In this document: one piece after another, positions 46,512-57,403 of the stretch | Position numbering within the stretch: the first letter of the stretch is position 1 | How the letters are laid out: each line of letters begins with the position of its first letter | Assembly (NCBI GenBank): GCA_947650285.1 | Contig: CANTFL010000770.1 | Span: 62,001-126,000 of the forward strand | Direction of reading: 5' to 3' | Source of the DNA: Hyaloperonospora brassicae | Lineage: Eukaryota; Oomycota; Peronosporomycetes; Peronosporales; Peronosporaceae | Length of the DNA: 64,000 nt | The notes under the pieces: generated by a model | Seen by the model: the letters and a program-made list of their open reading frames with translations, nothing else | Database searches by the model: none | Told to the model about the DNA's origin: nothing | Program-made: the position numbers and the translations under genes

Positions 46512-48846
46512 ATGCGGCCGTGGCTTGCACCTCGCTCGATGGCGTCCCTGGGCCGGTCGTTGCGCGTCTTTTCGGTGCGTCAAGCCGTGCAACTCGAATC
46601 CCAAGTGCTGGCGAAGCTGCGTGGCGTGTCGGATGGGTTGGGGATAGGCGACATCGTGTCCTCTGGCCGTGTCAAGGTGCGGTGCGACCCGTCTGCTGTG
46701 ACCCGTCTATTGATTCGAGGAGCTCACTTGATGTCGTATAGGACCTAAGCGTGACACCTGAGACGGGGCAAGTTGCGTGCAAGATCGAGATGCCATCACC
46801 GGTGCTGAAGGAGCTAGCCGAGCAGGTCTTATCTTGGCTGCTGGAACAGCTATAACTCCCTCATTCCTCGACTCACTTTTGTTTGATACGATCAATGTAT
46901 GCACCGACGATCAGTGGCGACACGAGGCCAAATTTGCAGTGAACGAGCTGGCGTGGGTCCAGGCGACAGACTTCGAGATCACTAAGCCACGACCGCGCAA
47001 TGCTCGAGCTGGACGCTTGTCGTCGCTGGCCCACGTGTCGGACATCATTGCAGTGTCAAGTTGCAAAGGCGGCGTCGGAAAATCCACGGTAGCAGTGAAT
47101 TTAGCATTCAGGTAGAGTGGATATAGTGATGCCATAGATGAGAGGCCGCTGGGTTGATGGTTGGAATTGGCTATCTACTGCGCGATAGTCTGGCCAAGCG
47201 CGGTGCTCGAGTGGGTATTTTGGATGCGGACATTTACGGGCCAAGTCTACCCACTATGATCTCCCCCGTAGACTGCACCATTCGTCCGTCGAGAAAGGTC
47301 AAGCACTTTGTCGAGCCAGTGGAGTACGAGGGTGTCAAGTGCATGTCATTCGGCTTTGTGAACCAGCGTGCCGCTCCGGGGGCTGGAGGTAGGATCTCGG
47401 TTGCGATTCTGCGGCTGCTTCAGCTGGATCTATCAACATTTGATGGATATTGTTGTCGTGTATGTGCGCTGGTGAAACAGGCGTCGGAGCTGCCGTGATG
47501 CGCGGCCCCATGGTCTCAAAACTGATTGATCAGCTCGTTCTTGGGACAGAATGGGGTAACCTGGACTACTTGGTGGTGGACATGCCTCCAGGAACGGGGG
47601 ACATCCAGATCTCCCTCTCGCAGCAAATGGCTATATCAGCTGCAGTCGTCGTGACCACACCGCAGCGACTCAGGTACGGCATGCTCTACTTTCTGGGCGG
47701 TGCACGGGTATATGAATACTGTTCTATCTTGCTCAGCTTTGTCGACGTGGAGAAAGGGATTGCAATGTTTGATGACTTGAAGGTAGGTCAGTCGATACAA
47801 AGGCGTATTGTTGTCGTTGCCGCTAAGACCACAGTGGTGCTTGTTTAGGTGAAAACAGCTGCTGTGGTGGAGAACATGTCCTACTTCGACTGCTCGCATG
47901 GGCAACGTCACTACCCATTTGGTCAGTAGCCATTGGCAGTGTTGAGGACATGAGTCGGTGATTTAGACTTTATTTTGCAGGCCCGGGCCATACACAGGAG
48001 CTTGTCGATAAGTACAATATGAAAAACCTGTTCAAGCTACCTATTGCGGAGCAATTCAGTTCATCGGGTGATTCTGGACGGTGCGTACATCATCAATGAC
48101 GCAGAGCGTACATGTGTTGACGTACGATCTGGTTTTGTCTCTCTTTGGCTGCAGCCCCTTTGTACTATCAGGACTGTATTCAGAGGAGGAACAAACTTAC
48201 GATTTGCTCGCAACCACAGTAAGTGGATGCCAAATTTTATTTAGCTGAGCTGGCTTTGACAAATTACCGCTTGTTAGGTGGCGAAGGAACTTGTAGTACT
48301 GAAACACAACATGCGCCTGGCGCCGGAACTTCTGTATGATAAGAATCGCGGCATTGTGCTTCGTTTGTACAGTCTAAACGAGGCAAAGGAAGCCGTGCTT
48401 CACCCGGCTGACCTTCGAGCTCGGTAGGCCAACCTGAGCTGGCATTGTGCCTCGTTACCAACATGTTGACTGACGGCTGACTGCTTGATCCGTGACAGCT
48501 GCCGGTGCGCTCAATGCGTCGGCGAGTTTACTGGAGAGCAGGTGCGTTTATCTGCTCAGCCTCGCGCTGTGCATAGGATGTGGCTGGGCTTAACATGCAT
48601 GCTTGGGCGCAGCTTTTGGACCCAGCGACCATTCCAGACAATATCGTTCCCACTGCGGTCGAGCGGAAGGTTTGTCAACCGTACACAGGCTTATTCAAGA
48701 ACACCTTCTGACTGCATTTTCTGTACCAGGGCAATTATGCGTTTGCGGTCAAATGGAGTGACGGTCACATATCATCGCTTTACACTTACGACGCACTCAC
48801 GGCACTAATTACTGAGCTTACGTCGACGACAGCGGAAGAGTCGTAG
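46512..48846 (+). CDS. HCF101-like Fe-S cluster carrier P-loop ATPase (494 aa, 13 exons)
   Basis: The deduced exons are 46512..46676, 46742..46825, 46915..47111, 47189..47388, 47481..47673, 47737..47782, 47849..47921, 47981..48080, 48155..48218, 48278..48423, 48499..48541, 48613..48669 and 48730..48846, all GT-AG and phase-consistent (1,485 bp). The N-terminus [20 protein letters not shown] looks like a mitochondrial presequence. A MIP18-like domain covers about 25-95. The Mrp/NBP35 ATPase has the deviant Walker [10 protein letters not shown] (Cys about 133), [18 protein letters not shown] and [10 protein letters not shown]-terminal DUF971-type domain has [12 protein letters not shown] and [15 protein letters not shown]. 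Where bacterial ApbC/Mrp has CxxC the sequence is SYFDCSHGQ, with one Cys, as expected for HCF101 rather than Ind1. An in-frame Met nine residues downstream (46,539) is an alternative start. Confidence 0.9.
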
Positions 48847-50543
48847 GTGGTAAATAGATTGTGAAAATGATCGACGTGCTTTTCTTTACGAAGTGATGAA
48901 AGGTTTAGGACTCCGCCTTGTCTGCATCGTTCTATAGGCTGCAGCGTAGCTGATAATGTTGATACTCTTCTAACGTTTGCCGCTGAAGTGTGCGTAAAAC
49001 CAAACTCCATGTAGCCACGATGATGAGTGCATCTATCACAGCAGATGACCCGGACAGCCACAACACACCGTACCCGTCGACCGAGGTGCAAATGGCGCGC
49101 TGTTAGGATCGTGTGGAAATCGTACTAGCAGAGCATCGAGGTGAGAACGAAACTGGGTATCCGTTCGTAAGCAAGTCTTAGTTTCTCATCAATGTCTAGC
49201 AAATATTGCGTTTGCAAATGTGTTCGCGTGTCAACATTGCACTCAAGTTTTGCCGGCGACCAATGTCCATATGTCACGGGACAAACTACAATCAGAAGCA
49301 AAAATGATCGTGCGCGCCGACGGTATCCTTACTTCATCCCATAAGCGGAGTATTGTAAAGAGTCACAAGTTGAACTGTGTGGAATATCCGAGGATGCCCG
49401 GCTTAACTTGTCTTCTTACTCGAGGGTTCCGTGCTTCGACTGTCGCTCGCCTTTTCCCGTTCGAGCGTGATTGCACGGCTCGCTACGCACTTTCCTGTAT
49501 GAGCATCGCATAGAAATACGGGAGTGCACCGCGCTGCGCAGGATATGGCTGTAATTTTATCGCCTCGATGTTGCCGGCCGGCCAAAGCTTGTCAAAGACT
49601 TGGTAGAGAGCCTTGCAGCTAGTACAGCCAAGTTGCAGGCGGCCTACTTTCCGTGGTAAGACACGGTGTTAGAAAGTACCGTTTTCTGACAGGTTGTGAC
49701 GGTTCTGAGGTTTAAGTGCAAGACCTATTTCGGGCAAGTTCTGACCTCACCTGATTAGCTGTTTAGTGAAACTTGCCAGATGGGGCGAGGAGCTACGGTC
49801 GCCACGTCGGATCATCAGGGTCTTATGACATGCGCGACGAGGCGATGCGGACGCCACGTGGGACCACCATCAGATGATGGGCGGACTATCACCTTATGGC
49901 GGCAGAATGACCGCAACTACAACACTTGGCGCAATCGCTACTGCTTGCGGCTGTTCGGATGATCACCTCTTGCGCAGTAATCTTCCCTATGTTGTGTGTG
50001 TTTGTGGTTCGCTCTTGCAGCTCCCGGAGTTGTAGAGAGCGCGCTGTAGAGCACATGGAATTGCTACAAGCTCATAGTGTGCTTCACAGATGGTTGGTTC
50101 CACACTGCGTTGCACGACATGTCGGATCGCTTGTTTTGTCAGTTAGTCATATGCCGAGCGTGCCTCAGAGTTTATGGAGATCATAGGGCACGCGATTTTC
50201 TCCCGAGATCGAAAAACAGGCGGCTCTTTGCTCTGATATGTTGCTCGCTTTTTACATGTCGTGGAATGGCAAACAGCAAGTACACACTGATGTCGAAAAA
50301 GCGTCTTGGCCAGCAGGCAATTATTGGTAAGGTCACTAACGTGCGAGAGTCACCGCCTATCGCGCATTACTGTTCTATACGAATGCGCGACGTATCGAAC
50401 AGTAATGCGCGACGTGACGAACGTAAGGGCGATAGGCGATTTGTAATGCACGACGTGACGATTGGTAATGCTCGACTAGGCTGTCAACGAATTTAGTGGG
50501 CCTGAAGGTATTCGACGAGATTGCGAACTAGGGAACTAAACAC
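48847..50543. other. Intergenic region, no supported gene
   Basis: Frames are short, mostly GTG/TTG initiated, and show no motif I know. The only structured part is the cluster of repeats and inverted repeats at 50,355-50,475, listed separately. Confidence 0.5.
50355..50475. repeat. Inverted and direct repeats upstream of the NLP gene
   Basis: CGCGCATTACTGTTC (50,361-50,375) and its perfect reverse complement (50,397-50,411) form a 15-bp stem with a 21-base loop. GCCTATCGC (50,355-50,363) is matched by GCGATAGGC (50,429-50,437). The AATGCGCGAC-type motif recurs at 50,382, 50,404, 50,445 and 50,467 at steps of about 22, 41 and 22 bp. Confidence 0.8.
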
Positions 50544-50559
50544 GTCCACTTTGCATTTT
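50544..50559 (+). promoter_or_regulatory. Oomycete-type initiator (Inr) upstream of the NLP gene
   Basis: GTCCACTTTGCATTTT matches 13 of 16 positions of the oomycete core promoter consensus GCTCATTYYNCAWTTT, with the 3' nine positions perfect. It lies about 150 bp upstream of the ATG, a plausible 5' UTR length. Confidence 0.45.
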
Positions 50560-50696
50560 ACCATCAAGTGTCCAACCGCCTTCTTCTTCTTACATCACAT
50601 CGCACCGAAGCCGTGCGTTTCTCCGTGCAGCACTTACAGTCCTATATTCATTGTGCAGCTCTTCCGCTAGTAGACGTGACGACAAGCAGAGTAGCG

Positions 50697-51536
50697 ATGA
50701 AGACCGACGTGTTCGTGTGTGCCGCTCTGTTCGCAGCAGCAGTAGCCCAAGGCCAAAAAATGCCCGAGGGTACAGCACAGCAGGACGATGTTTCCAGTTC
50801 AACTCCGAAACCGACACGGTGGGCAGAGGTGACAATAGGTTGCGACCAAGTGAAGCCGTTTGCTCAGCGGAAGGCCGAGACAGTCTCCGATAAAGCGTCC
50901 GTCAAGTTCAAACCACAGTTCAGCACTGATAACGGATGCCAACCGTATCCCGCTGTGAATGAAGCGGGCGAGACCAGCGGCGGTTTGGTGCTGAGACCTA
51001 CAATTGACGGCGGTTTGGAGCTGGCTGGATCTGGTGGTGAGGGATGCCAGGGATCTCCCTATGGGTCTCAAATTTACGCGCGTTCAACTTGGTACGAGGG
51101 CATATGGGCCATCCTGTATACATGGTATCTACTGAAAGACGAGACAGAACTTTCACACCAGGTTCGTGTTTGGGTGCACCTTGTCGTTTGGGTAAACAAC
51201 CCTGCCGTAACAAACTCAACGATTCGAGCGGTGACAATGCAGGGTGGAACCACCAAAGTGCCATCTGGCGATGAACTGAAGGACGGGGTGGGCGTCAAAG
51301 TCAAGCATGTGTGGGACGAAAAAAACCTTGGCCGCATGCCTCAATTCACTACTGAAGACGGCAAAGAGCAGGATCTGATCACGTGGGACCAGTTGTCGGA
51401 AAATGCCCGTTCTGCATTAAACGAGGTCCTCTGGGGCGAGTTACCTCCCTGGGCGCCTTCGTCGAAGATGCCCCTCAGCGACGACGAGTTTGAGTCGCAC
51501 TTGAAACAGTCTTGGCCTTTCAGGAAAAAGAACTGA
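50697..51536 (+). CDS. NPP1-family (NLP) secreted protein with degenerate metal-binding heptad (279 aa)
   Basis: A single-exon gene. Residues 1-18 or so (MKTDVFVCAALFAAAVAQG) form a signal peptide; the Met chosen is the one directly before it. Two cysteines at about 81 and 117 (NGCQPYP, GEGCQG) fit the single disulfide of type 1 NLPs, and AILYTWYLLKDE followed by HLVVWVNNP are family landmarks. Cytolytic NLPs bind plant sphingolipids and need a conserved heptad that helps hold a divalent metal. Here that position (residues about 154-160) reads HQVRVWV: the acidic ligands and the expected histidine pattern are gone and only the tryptophan is kept. The frame is intact, so this looks like a non-cytolytic member of the family, as is common in downy mildews and Phytophthora, rather than a pseudogene. 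Its role, if any, is unknown. Confidence 0.92.
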   Translation: MKTDVFVCAALFAAAVAQGQKMPEGTAQQDDVSSSTPKPTRWAEVTIGCDQVKPFAQRKAETVSDKASVKFKPQFSTDNGCQPYPAVNEAGETSGGLVLRPTIDGGLELAGSGGEGCQGSPYGSQIYARSTWYEGIWAILYTWYLLKDETELSHQVRVWVHLVVWVNNPAVTNSTIRAVTMQGGTTKVPSGDELKDGVGVKVKHVWDEKNLGRMPQFTTEDGKEQDLITWDQLSENARSALNEVLWGELPPWAPSSKMPLSDDEFESHLKQSWPFRKKN

Positions 51537-51929
51537 TGCGCTGGACGTAGCTAGCGTCATTGTAAGTTGCGGGTACGCGAGGATTTTTCACCCGGCATCG
51601 ACAGGATCTGCGCTTCTGCTAAGGGCCTTCAAAAGTCCGTTTGTATTGCTGACTCACATCGTAGACGGGCTGGAGACTTCATTCGTATGTGGATTACTTT
51701 GGTAATAGATGTTTGGTAGTGGCGGTCGATCTTGAGACGTTGTGGTTCTTTTCCATCTCAGCTGCCACGGGTCTATCGTGACGTTGACTTGCAACTTCCA
51801 AGCGGTGGACAACAAGGCAATACATCGAGCAAGCAGAGGTCGCTGCTCAAGAACGATACGGGCTTAGGTCACAAGTCCGATCGCCAATGCGTGTGTGTAG
51901 ATGTTGGTGACACATCGCAACACGTCACC
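51537..51929. other. Interval between the NLP gene and element B
   Basis: Presumably holds the 3' UTR of the NLP gene. I see no other feature. Its last five bases (TCACC, 51,925-51,929) would be the left target-site copy of element B. Confidence 0.5.
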
Positions 51930-52463
51930 TGTAACGGTGTTACACGTCGACTGATAGTCGACAATAGGTGTGGTGCGCACAAGGGATGGGATCTCCTTTA
52001 AAGTTATATTAGAACACAGTATCAATTGTTGAAGACTGATGTCTGTCAACCATCGATTACGAGATCTTTTGAGAGTTTTTTTAGGATATTAGCGAGTAGG
52101 TTAATTGCGTTGTTCTATAATGTTCTTTTAGGTTAAAAGAAGAAATGAAGTTCAGTTCACATTTTGATCCGAAAGACACGTGCCTCTCTGAGGCGCCTTG
52201 TGATCGTTTGAGGAGGTAGAAACGCCTTGATAAGGCAGCTACCCCTTGTGCACTCTGTGCGTCGATTCTTTGAAACGTTTGGTCCCCCTGGAACAAGGAC
52301 CGTAAGCTCTCTGAGATTGTTGACTCTTTGAGTCGGGTTCTCTGAGCCAAATCTTAAGCTCTCTGAGCAGTTTGACTCACTGAGTCGGGTTCATAGAACC
52401 TTTAGCTGCTCGTTGAGCGTTAAAGTCTTCCTATGACTAAAGGATCTGTGTAGCTCCTCAACA
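51930..52463 (+). repeat. 5' LTR of element B
   Basis: It begins TGTAACGGTGTTACACG and matches the sequence at 59,118-59,553 over most of its length with scattered substitutions and small indels. The end is set at CCTCAACA because a primer binding site follows two bases later. Near its 3' part a stretch of about 58 bp (CTCTGAG...GAGTCGGGTTC) is present twice, whereas the 3' LTR has it once. Confidence 0.8.
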
Positions 52464-52465
52464 CT

Positions 52466-52475
52466 TGGTAGCACT
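52466..52475 (+). other. Primer binding site of element B (initiator tRNA-Met type)
   Basis: TGGTAGCA directly after the 5' LTR is complementary to the 3' end (UGCUACCA) of eukaryotic initiator tRNA-Met, the usual primer of many Ty3/Gypsy and Ty1/Copia elements. Confidence 0.65.
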
Positions 52476-52915
52476 TTTAGTCAATCTACGCTTGAGTCTG
52501 TAAAGACTGATCCTCTGTGAGGATTAAGCAATCCATACCCCTAGCTGAGGCCCAGAAGATCGCGCTTGATAAGGTGACCGCGGCCGTAGGCCCTGGATAT
52601 GTGGAGTTTCCAGCTGCGCAGGATCCGATGTGCTAAATGCACGAGTCGAGACCTTCGTGCAGTATGAAACTGCCTTTCTAGGGCAGGTTTAAAATCAAGT
52701 AGCGTCGGCTATACCAACACGCTACGTGGCGATGCCAGAAGAAGAGGCTAAGCCTCGTTCCCTTCGGGTGAACGAAACATTACCCCGGGAAGGAGGGGGG
52801 AAACCTCACCCTCTGGATCCGTGAGATTGATTATTCCATGAGGTATGGCTTTATCTCACTGGAGTACCAGCGGGTCTCGCTGGCTGATTCCAAATCTCGA
52901 TAGAAGAGCAATAGA

Positions 52916-53473
52916 GTGGGCTCTGACGAGCAACACGTCTGTCGACTTGGCTTTTCCCACATGAGATTTGCTCAAGCTAGACCCTTTGCAAGTTTCTCGC
53001 CGCCTAACCAGGCTTATCGTGTGCGCTCACGCTTCTTGTCTACCCGTCAGGGTAAGAATGAGTCAACGGACTATGTCCAAGAGTTGAGAACTCTGATGGA
53101 TGCGATGCAGTCTGACCCTATCCCTGAGACAGTATGTGTGACTATCTTCATGGAAGGTCTTCTCAATGGCGTTGCCAGGACCGAAGTCTTTCGGGTCCAT
53201 CCCTCTACTTTTGAAGAAGCTGTTACCATCACTCTGAATGCTAAGCACAACTTTAAGTCGACCATACTTGGTTGGAATGGGTACAACCCAAACTTTGCGA
53301 GGTCAGCCTCAGCAAATACTTCGGCTTACTGTAAGCCGGAACCAATGGATCTCAGCCATGCTGAAGATGAAGGTGAATCGGAGCTTCATGTTGCAGAGCA
53401 ACGACAGGAAGTGAGACGCTGTTACATGTGCGGAAGCACTAAACACTTGAGTCCCCACTTGGCTTTTGCGTAA
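52916..53473 (+). pseudogene. Element B gag fragment
   Basis: The translated region contains a retrotransposon gag core (LSTRQGKNESTDYVQELRTL ... FMEGLLNGVARTEVF). At its end is a zinc-knuckle-like motif, CYMCGSTKHL, in which the final Cys of CX2CX4HX4C is not found. No clean start is seen upstream and the frame ends at 53,473 before the protease, so it is probably broken. Confidence 0.75.
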
Positions 53474-53699
53474 GCAACAACCGACTCCTATAAGTCGAAA
53501 CCCCGGCCTCAACCAGAAATCTGGTATGGCACGAGGAACTGCCGACACCCAGTAGGAGCGGGGCGCCCTACTGAAGAAGAACTAGGTTCTGTTGCTTCTC
53601 TACGAGGTAGAGTGAAACAGGGCTTAGCCCACAGAGCTCTGTGCCAGCCAGCACAGAGCGTGGATACAAGCCTGTCTTGTTAGTCGCTGAGGTGACAGT

Positions 53700-53960
53700 T
53701 AAAGGCTTTTAGAAGCAGTGGTTGATTTTAATCGATTGAGGATCATCATGTAATTATGCTCGACGTCGTTCATTTGAGGGGGGTCAGCGATACGCTGAAG
53801 CGCTCAAAGCGCATGAAGGTGATTCGATCACCGTTCGTTTAGCAACTGGTAGTCACGTCACAGTGCCTAAAGTTCCGATGATCTTAAGTGTGAGGTATCC
53901 AAACTTTTGACAGCATTGAACGCTGCCTTGTCCTCGATTTAGATTCGAGATATAATCTCA
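53700..53960 (+). pseudogene. Element B aspartic protease remnant with a stop in the active site
   Basis: The frame around 53,719-53,760 reads LILID-stop-GSSCNY. The Asp codon is 53,734-53,736 and TGA follows at 53,737-53,739, so the central residue of the catalytic D(S/T)G is a stop codon. Further stops follow within 200 bp. Confidence 0.65.
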
Positions 53961-54108
53961 TCCTTGGTATGGCTTGACTTGAACGCCATGAGCCATGGAT
54001 TGATTGGAGGTCTAAGACCGTAGGCGCATCGCGCAATGTTCCTTGTGAAGCTTTGGAGAGTCATGAACCCACCTTCGCTAGGCAAAAAAGCGCTATTGGA
54101 GCGAGCCA

Positions 54109-54942
54109 TTGACGGAAGATGCCAATGTGCTGGACATTGGTATTTCAGAGTTAATTAACTCCAATGTTAATGACATAAAGATGGAGCGGAGCTCTTTCGC
54201 CGTATGTGAAGATGATTGTACTCCGTTCAGTTGTACTCGCTGTGTTAATGAGTCACTACATGCTTTAGGAATGGTTGGCCTAGGGACGAGACATCAAGAA
54301 TGTAATTTCTCTGATGTGAGTGGGGTGGCACGAGAAATTACACCGAGTGAGGGCGGCCGAGGTGGCACCCCACTGAAGGTCTGTAATGACATTGTTGGTG
54401 AGAAGCCAGAGCATGCAGGGATATGCCTAAATAATGTACGTGAAGTGGTACGTGTAAATCCACTGAGTGAAGTGTTCGAGTTACGTAACACTTCACCAGA
54501 TGTGGTTCAAGACATGAGCTCTCGTATAGAGCGTGCTAAGATAAATAGCAACCACGGAGATTCTACTGTACCGGCCTCTAAGAGACGTAAGGTTTCTTTG
54601 AGGAAACAATCTGAGCGTAGGGTGGCAACTGGTAAGCGCCCAACGTCTAAGAAGTCACGAAGTGATAATAGTAATAATACACTATATACACTTGTCAATG
54701 GGTTGACTGGCCATGTTGATGGCGACATCCGCCTTGAGTCTCTTCTTTTCTTGGATACACTCTTTGACCTAGACGAAATGTATGACGGCGAATTTAGCCA
54801 AGCCTTGCAGGCAGGAGAATTATCCGAGTTAGTGGTCATTCGGACCGACGTTAAATTGAAAATATCCTATTTATTAGACGAGTCTGTCCTTGAGGACACA
54901 AAGGCGGCATTGGATGCCCGTAGCGGATCTTCGATCCTTTAG
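54109..54942 (+). pseudogene. Element B linker region between protease and RT (277-codon open frame)
   Basis: A long open frame of unrecognised sequence with a basic stretch (ASKRRKVSLRKQSERR at about 54,574-54,620) and an acidic C-terminal part (LFLDTLFDLDEMYDGEFS). It lies between the protease remnant and RT and therefore is probably part of the polyprotein rather than a gene on its own. Function unknown. Confidence 0.5.
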
Positions 54943-54990
54943 GATCCTCTTGATCCGTTCTATCCTTTAGTAAAGGAATTTCGTGACATA

Positions 54991-55769
54991 ATGTGTCACG
55001 ACCCGCCGTCCGTCTTACCTCCCGATAGAGATGTTCGTCATGAAATTGACTTGGTTCCTGGAACGAAATACTGCCTAATACGGCAGTGGACTTTACCGAA
55101 AAAACAGTTTGACATCATTGACGACTTCTTTCGTGAAAGCACGCGGCTGGTATGGTACGTGATAGCAAATCTACCCATTCCACACCGACCTTCTGTGTCA
55201 AAAAGCCCAATGAGAAGTGGCGCATTGTTCATGCTTACAATAAGCCTAATGCAGCCACCATCTCGGCTCAGACACCAATTCCGAGGAAGGATGTTCTTCA
55301 GAACAATATGGTGGGATGTACAATGTACAGTGCGCTCGACTTAGTCGATGGTTATTACCAGCTGCTCATGCGAGAGAGCGATATTCCGCTGAAAGCGATC
55401 AGCACTCCAAGCGGTATGCTCTGGGAGCGGCTTGTTATGCCGCAAGGGTTATCAAATGCCCCGGCTACGTTTAATCGTCTTGTGACACAATTGTTTGAAA
55501 CTCATAGAGGATATGCACAGACGTACTTTGATGACATCTTTCTCCATAGCCGTGCTACGAACGGTCGGTCAGATGTGGATAATCACATTGACCTTTTACG
55601 AGCGGTGCTTGAGTGCACGCGCACGAATAAGTTGCATGCCATCGCGCCTAAGTGCATCTTTGATGCAGAAGAGATTCCCTTTTTAGGGTGCTTTATTGGT
55701 AAGCGAGGCCTTAGAGCGGATACCGCTAAGGTAAAAGCCATAGTTGCTTGGCCGGTTCCAAAGAATTAA
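54991..55769 (+). pseudogene. Element B reverse transcriptase, frameshifted
   Basis: RT motifs are seen in two frames: an N-terminal part (LIRQWTLPKKQFDIIDDFF, about 55,075-55,135) and the core from about 55,155 (FCVKKPNEKWRIVHAYN, SALDLVDGYYQL, MPQGLSNAPATF, TYFDDIFLHS). A frameshift near 55,150 separates them and a stop ends the frame at 55,767. Confidence 0.85.
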
Positions 55770-55945
55770 AAGGACTTACGTAAGTGGCCTGACCCTGCCA
55801 GATACTTGCACAAGTACATTGCGAATTACGCAGATATGGCTCATGCATTATCCAATCTCCTTAAAAAGGATGAGAATAGTACTGGACTAGCACCGAGCAT
55901 GATCATTTTCAAGCAGTAAAGGAAAGTCTCCTTCATGCGCAAATC

Positions 55946-57373
55946 TTGGCTTTGCCTGATTATGATCGATCTTTCAGTGTCGTCTGGGACGCATCTGACT
56001 TTGCTATAGGCAGTGCCATGTTGCAAACAGATGGGAATGGAAGGGAACGCGTCATTGTGTTCGAGTCTCGGCAGCTGAAGGCTACAGAAAAGAACTATCC
56101 TGCTCATGACAAGGAGCCACTTGCCATGAAGTATGCTCTTGTCAAATTCGGAATTCATCTGCTTGGCTCCAAGCCGTTGGTGATCTATACCGATCATGCG
56201 TCAATGCGCACTGCGACCAAGTCGCAACGTCTCTCTCAGATAATGGATCGTTGGCTTTCATTCGTTTCCAAATACAACTTCGAGGTGAAGTATAATCCGG
56301 TCAAGCAGAATGCTTTGGCTGATGCGTTGTCACGCCGGACTGACTATGAGCTTGCTCATGTTACGACTCTGTCGTCGTCGGTCACTGACCTTATCTGTAC
56401 AGATTATGCCAAGGATGAAGACTGTGTAGCTATGCTACGTGCTCTTGGCAGCGACGAGTTCAAGGACTCAGACATAGAATTGTCGGCACGATTACGTGCA
56501 AGGCTGCATCGATATTTCATCGATCAGAGCCTGTTGTGCTATAGCACGGATGTGGAGGATACCTCTCGCATCGTTGTCCCCCATGATGAGGAGTTGAAGT
56601 ACCGGATCCTCTATGAGGCGCATGATACTGCGTTGAGTGGTCATCTCGGTCGCGAGAAGACCTATGGCTCCATTCGCCAATGTTATTGGTGGCCCAAGCT
56701 TTACAAATGGGTGAGCACCTATGTGCGTACTTTTGAAACGTGTCAACGGGTAAAGCCCTCACCTCATGCGGCCGCGCCGCTGGCTAGTTTGCCTATAATC
56801 AATGGGTGTTGCGAGTCCATCAGCATGGATTTCTTGTTCGGTTTACCGAAGGATTCGTATGGCAATACGGGTATTGTGGTCTTTGTTGACCGTTTGAGCA
56901 AGATGGCTCATTTAGCGGCTGTGCCGGATACCATTGATGGTGAGGGTACAGCAACGCTGTTTATCGATTGAGTGTCTAGACAACACGGCTTGCCTGTGGC
57001 AATTTTCTCCGACCAAGACCCCCGCTTCACTGGGAAGTTTTGCAAGTCCGTCTTCAAGGTGCTCGACACACGATTGGACATGTCCACAGCGGATCATCCG
57101 CAGACCGATGGTAAAACCGAGCGAATGAATCGCGTCATTGGTGACATATTATGCAGTATTTGCGCTAATAGACCAACATAATGAATTTCGATGCTCCCTC
57201 TCGTTGAGTCTACGTTAAATAACGCTGTCCATGCCTCCACCGGCTACACTCCGTTCTATGTGAATGGTCTTACCCACCCTCGCGTTCCGTTCACGCTACC
57301 ACTCCGTGTTTCAGGGCTTGGTGGGGGAGAGATGGTCGATTGGCTTGCTGATATCAGCCCTGCTACCGTTTAA
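55946..57373 (+). pseudogene. Element B RNase H and integrase
   Basis: RNase H (VVWDASDFAIGSAML, NYPAHDKEPLAM, IYTDHASM, ALADALSRR) is followed by the integrase zinc finger (HDTALSGHLG ... CQRVK) and the catalytic core (SMDFLFGLP, SDQDPRF and TADHPQTDGKTERMNR, giving the D, D and E). A stop at 56,969 and another near 57,180 interrupt one reading frame. Confidence 0.88.
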
Positions 57374-57403
57374 AAACAGGTAAGCGAGTTTCTCGCAACG
57401 CAA

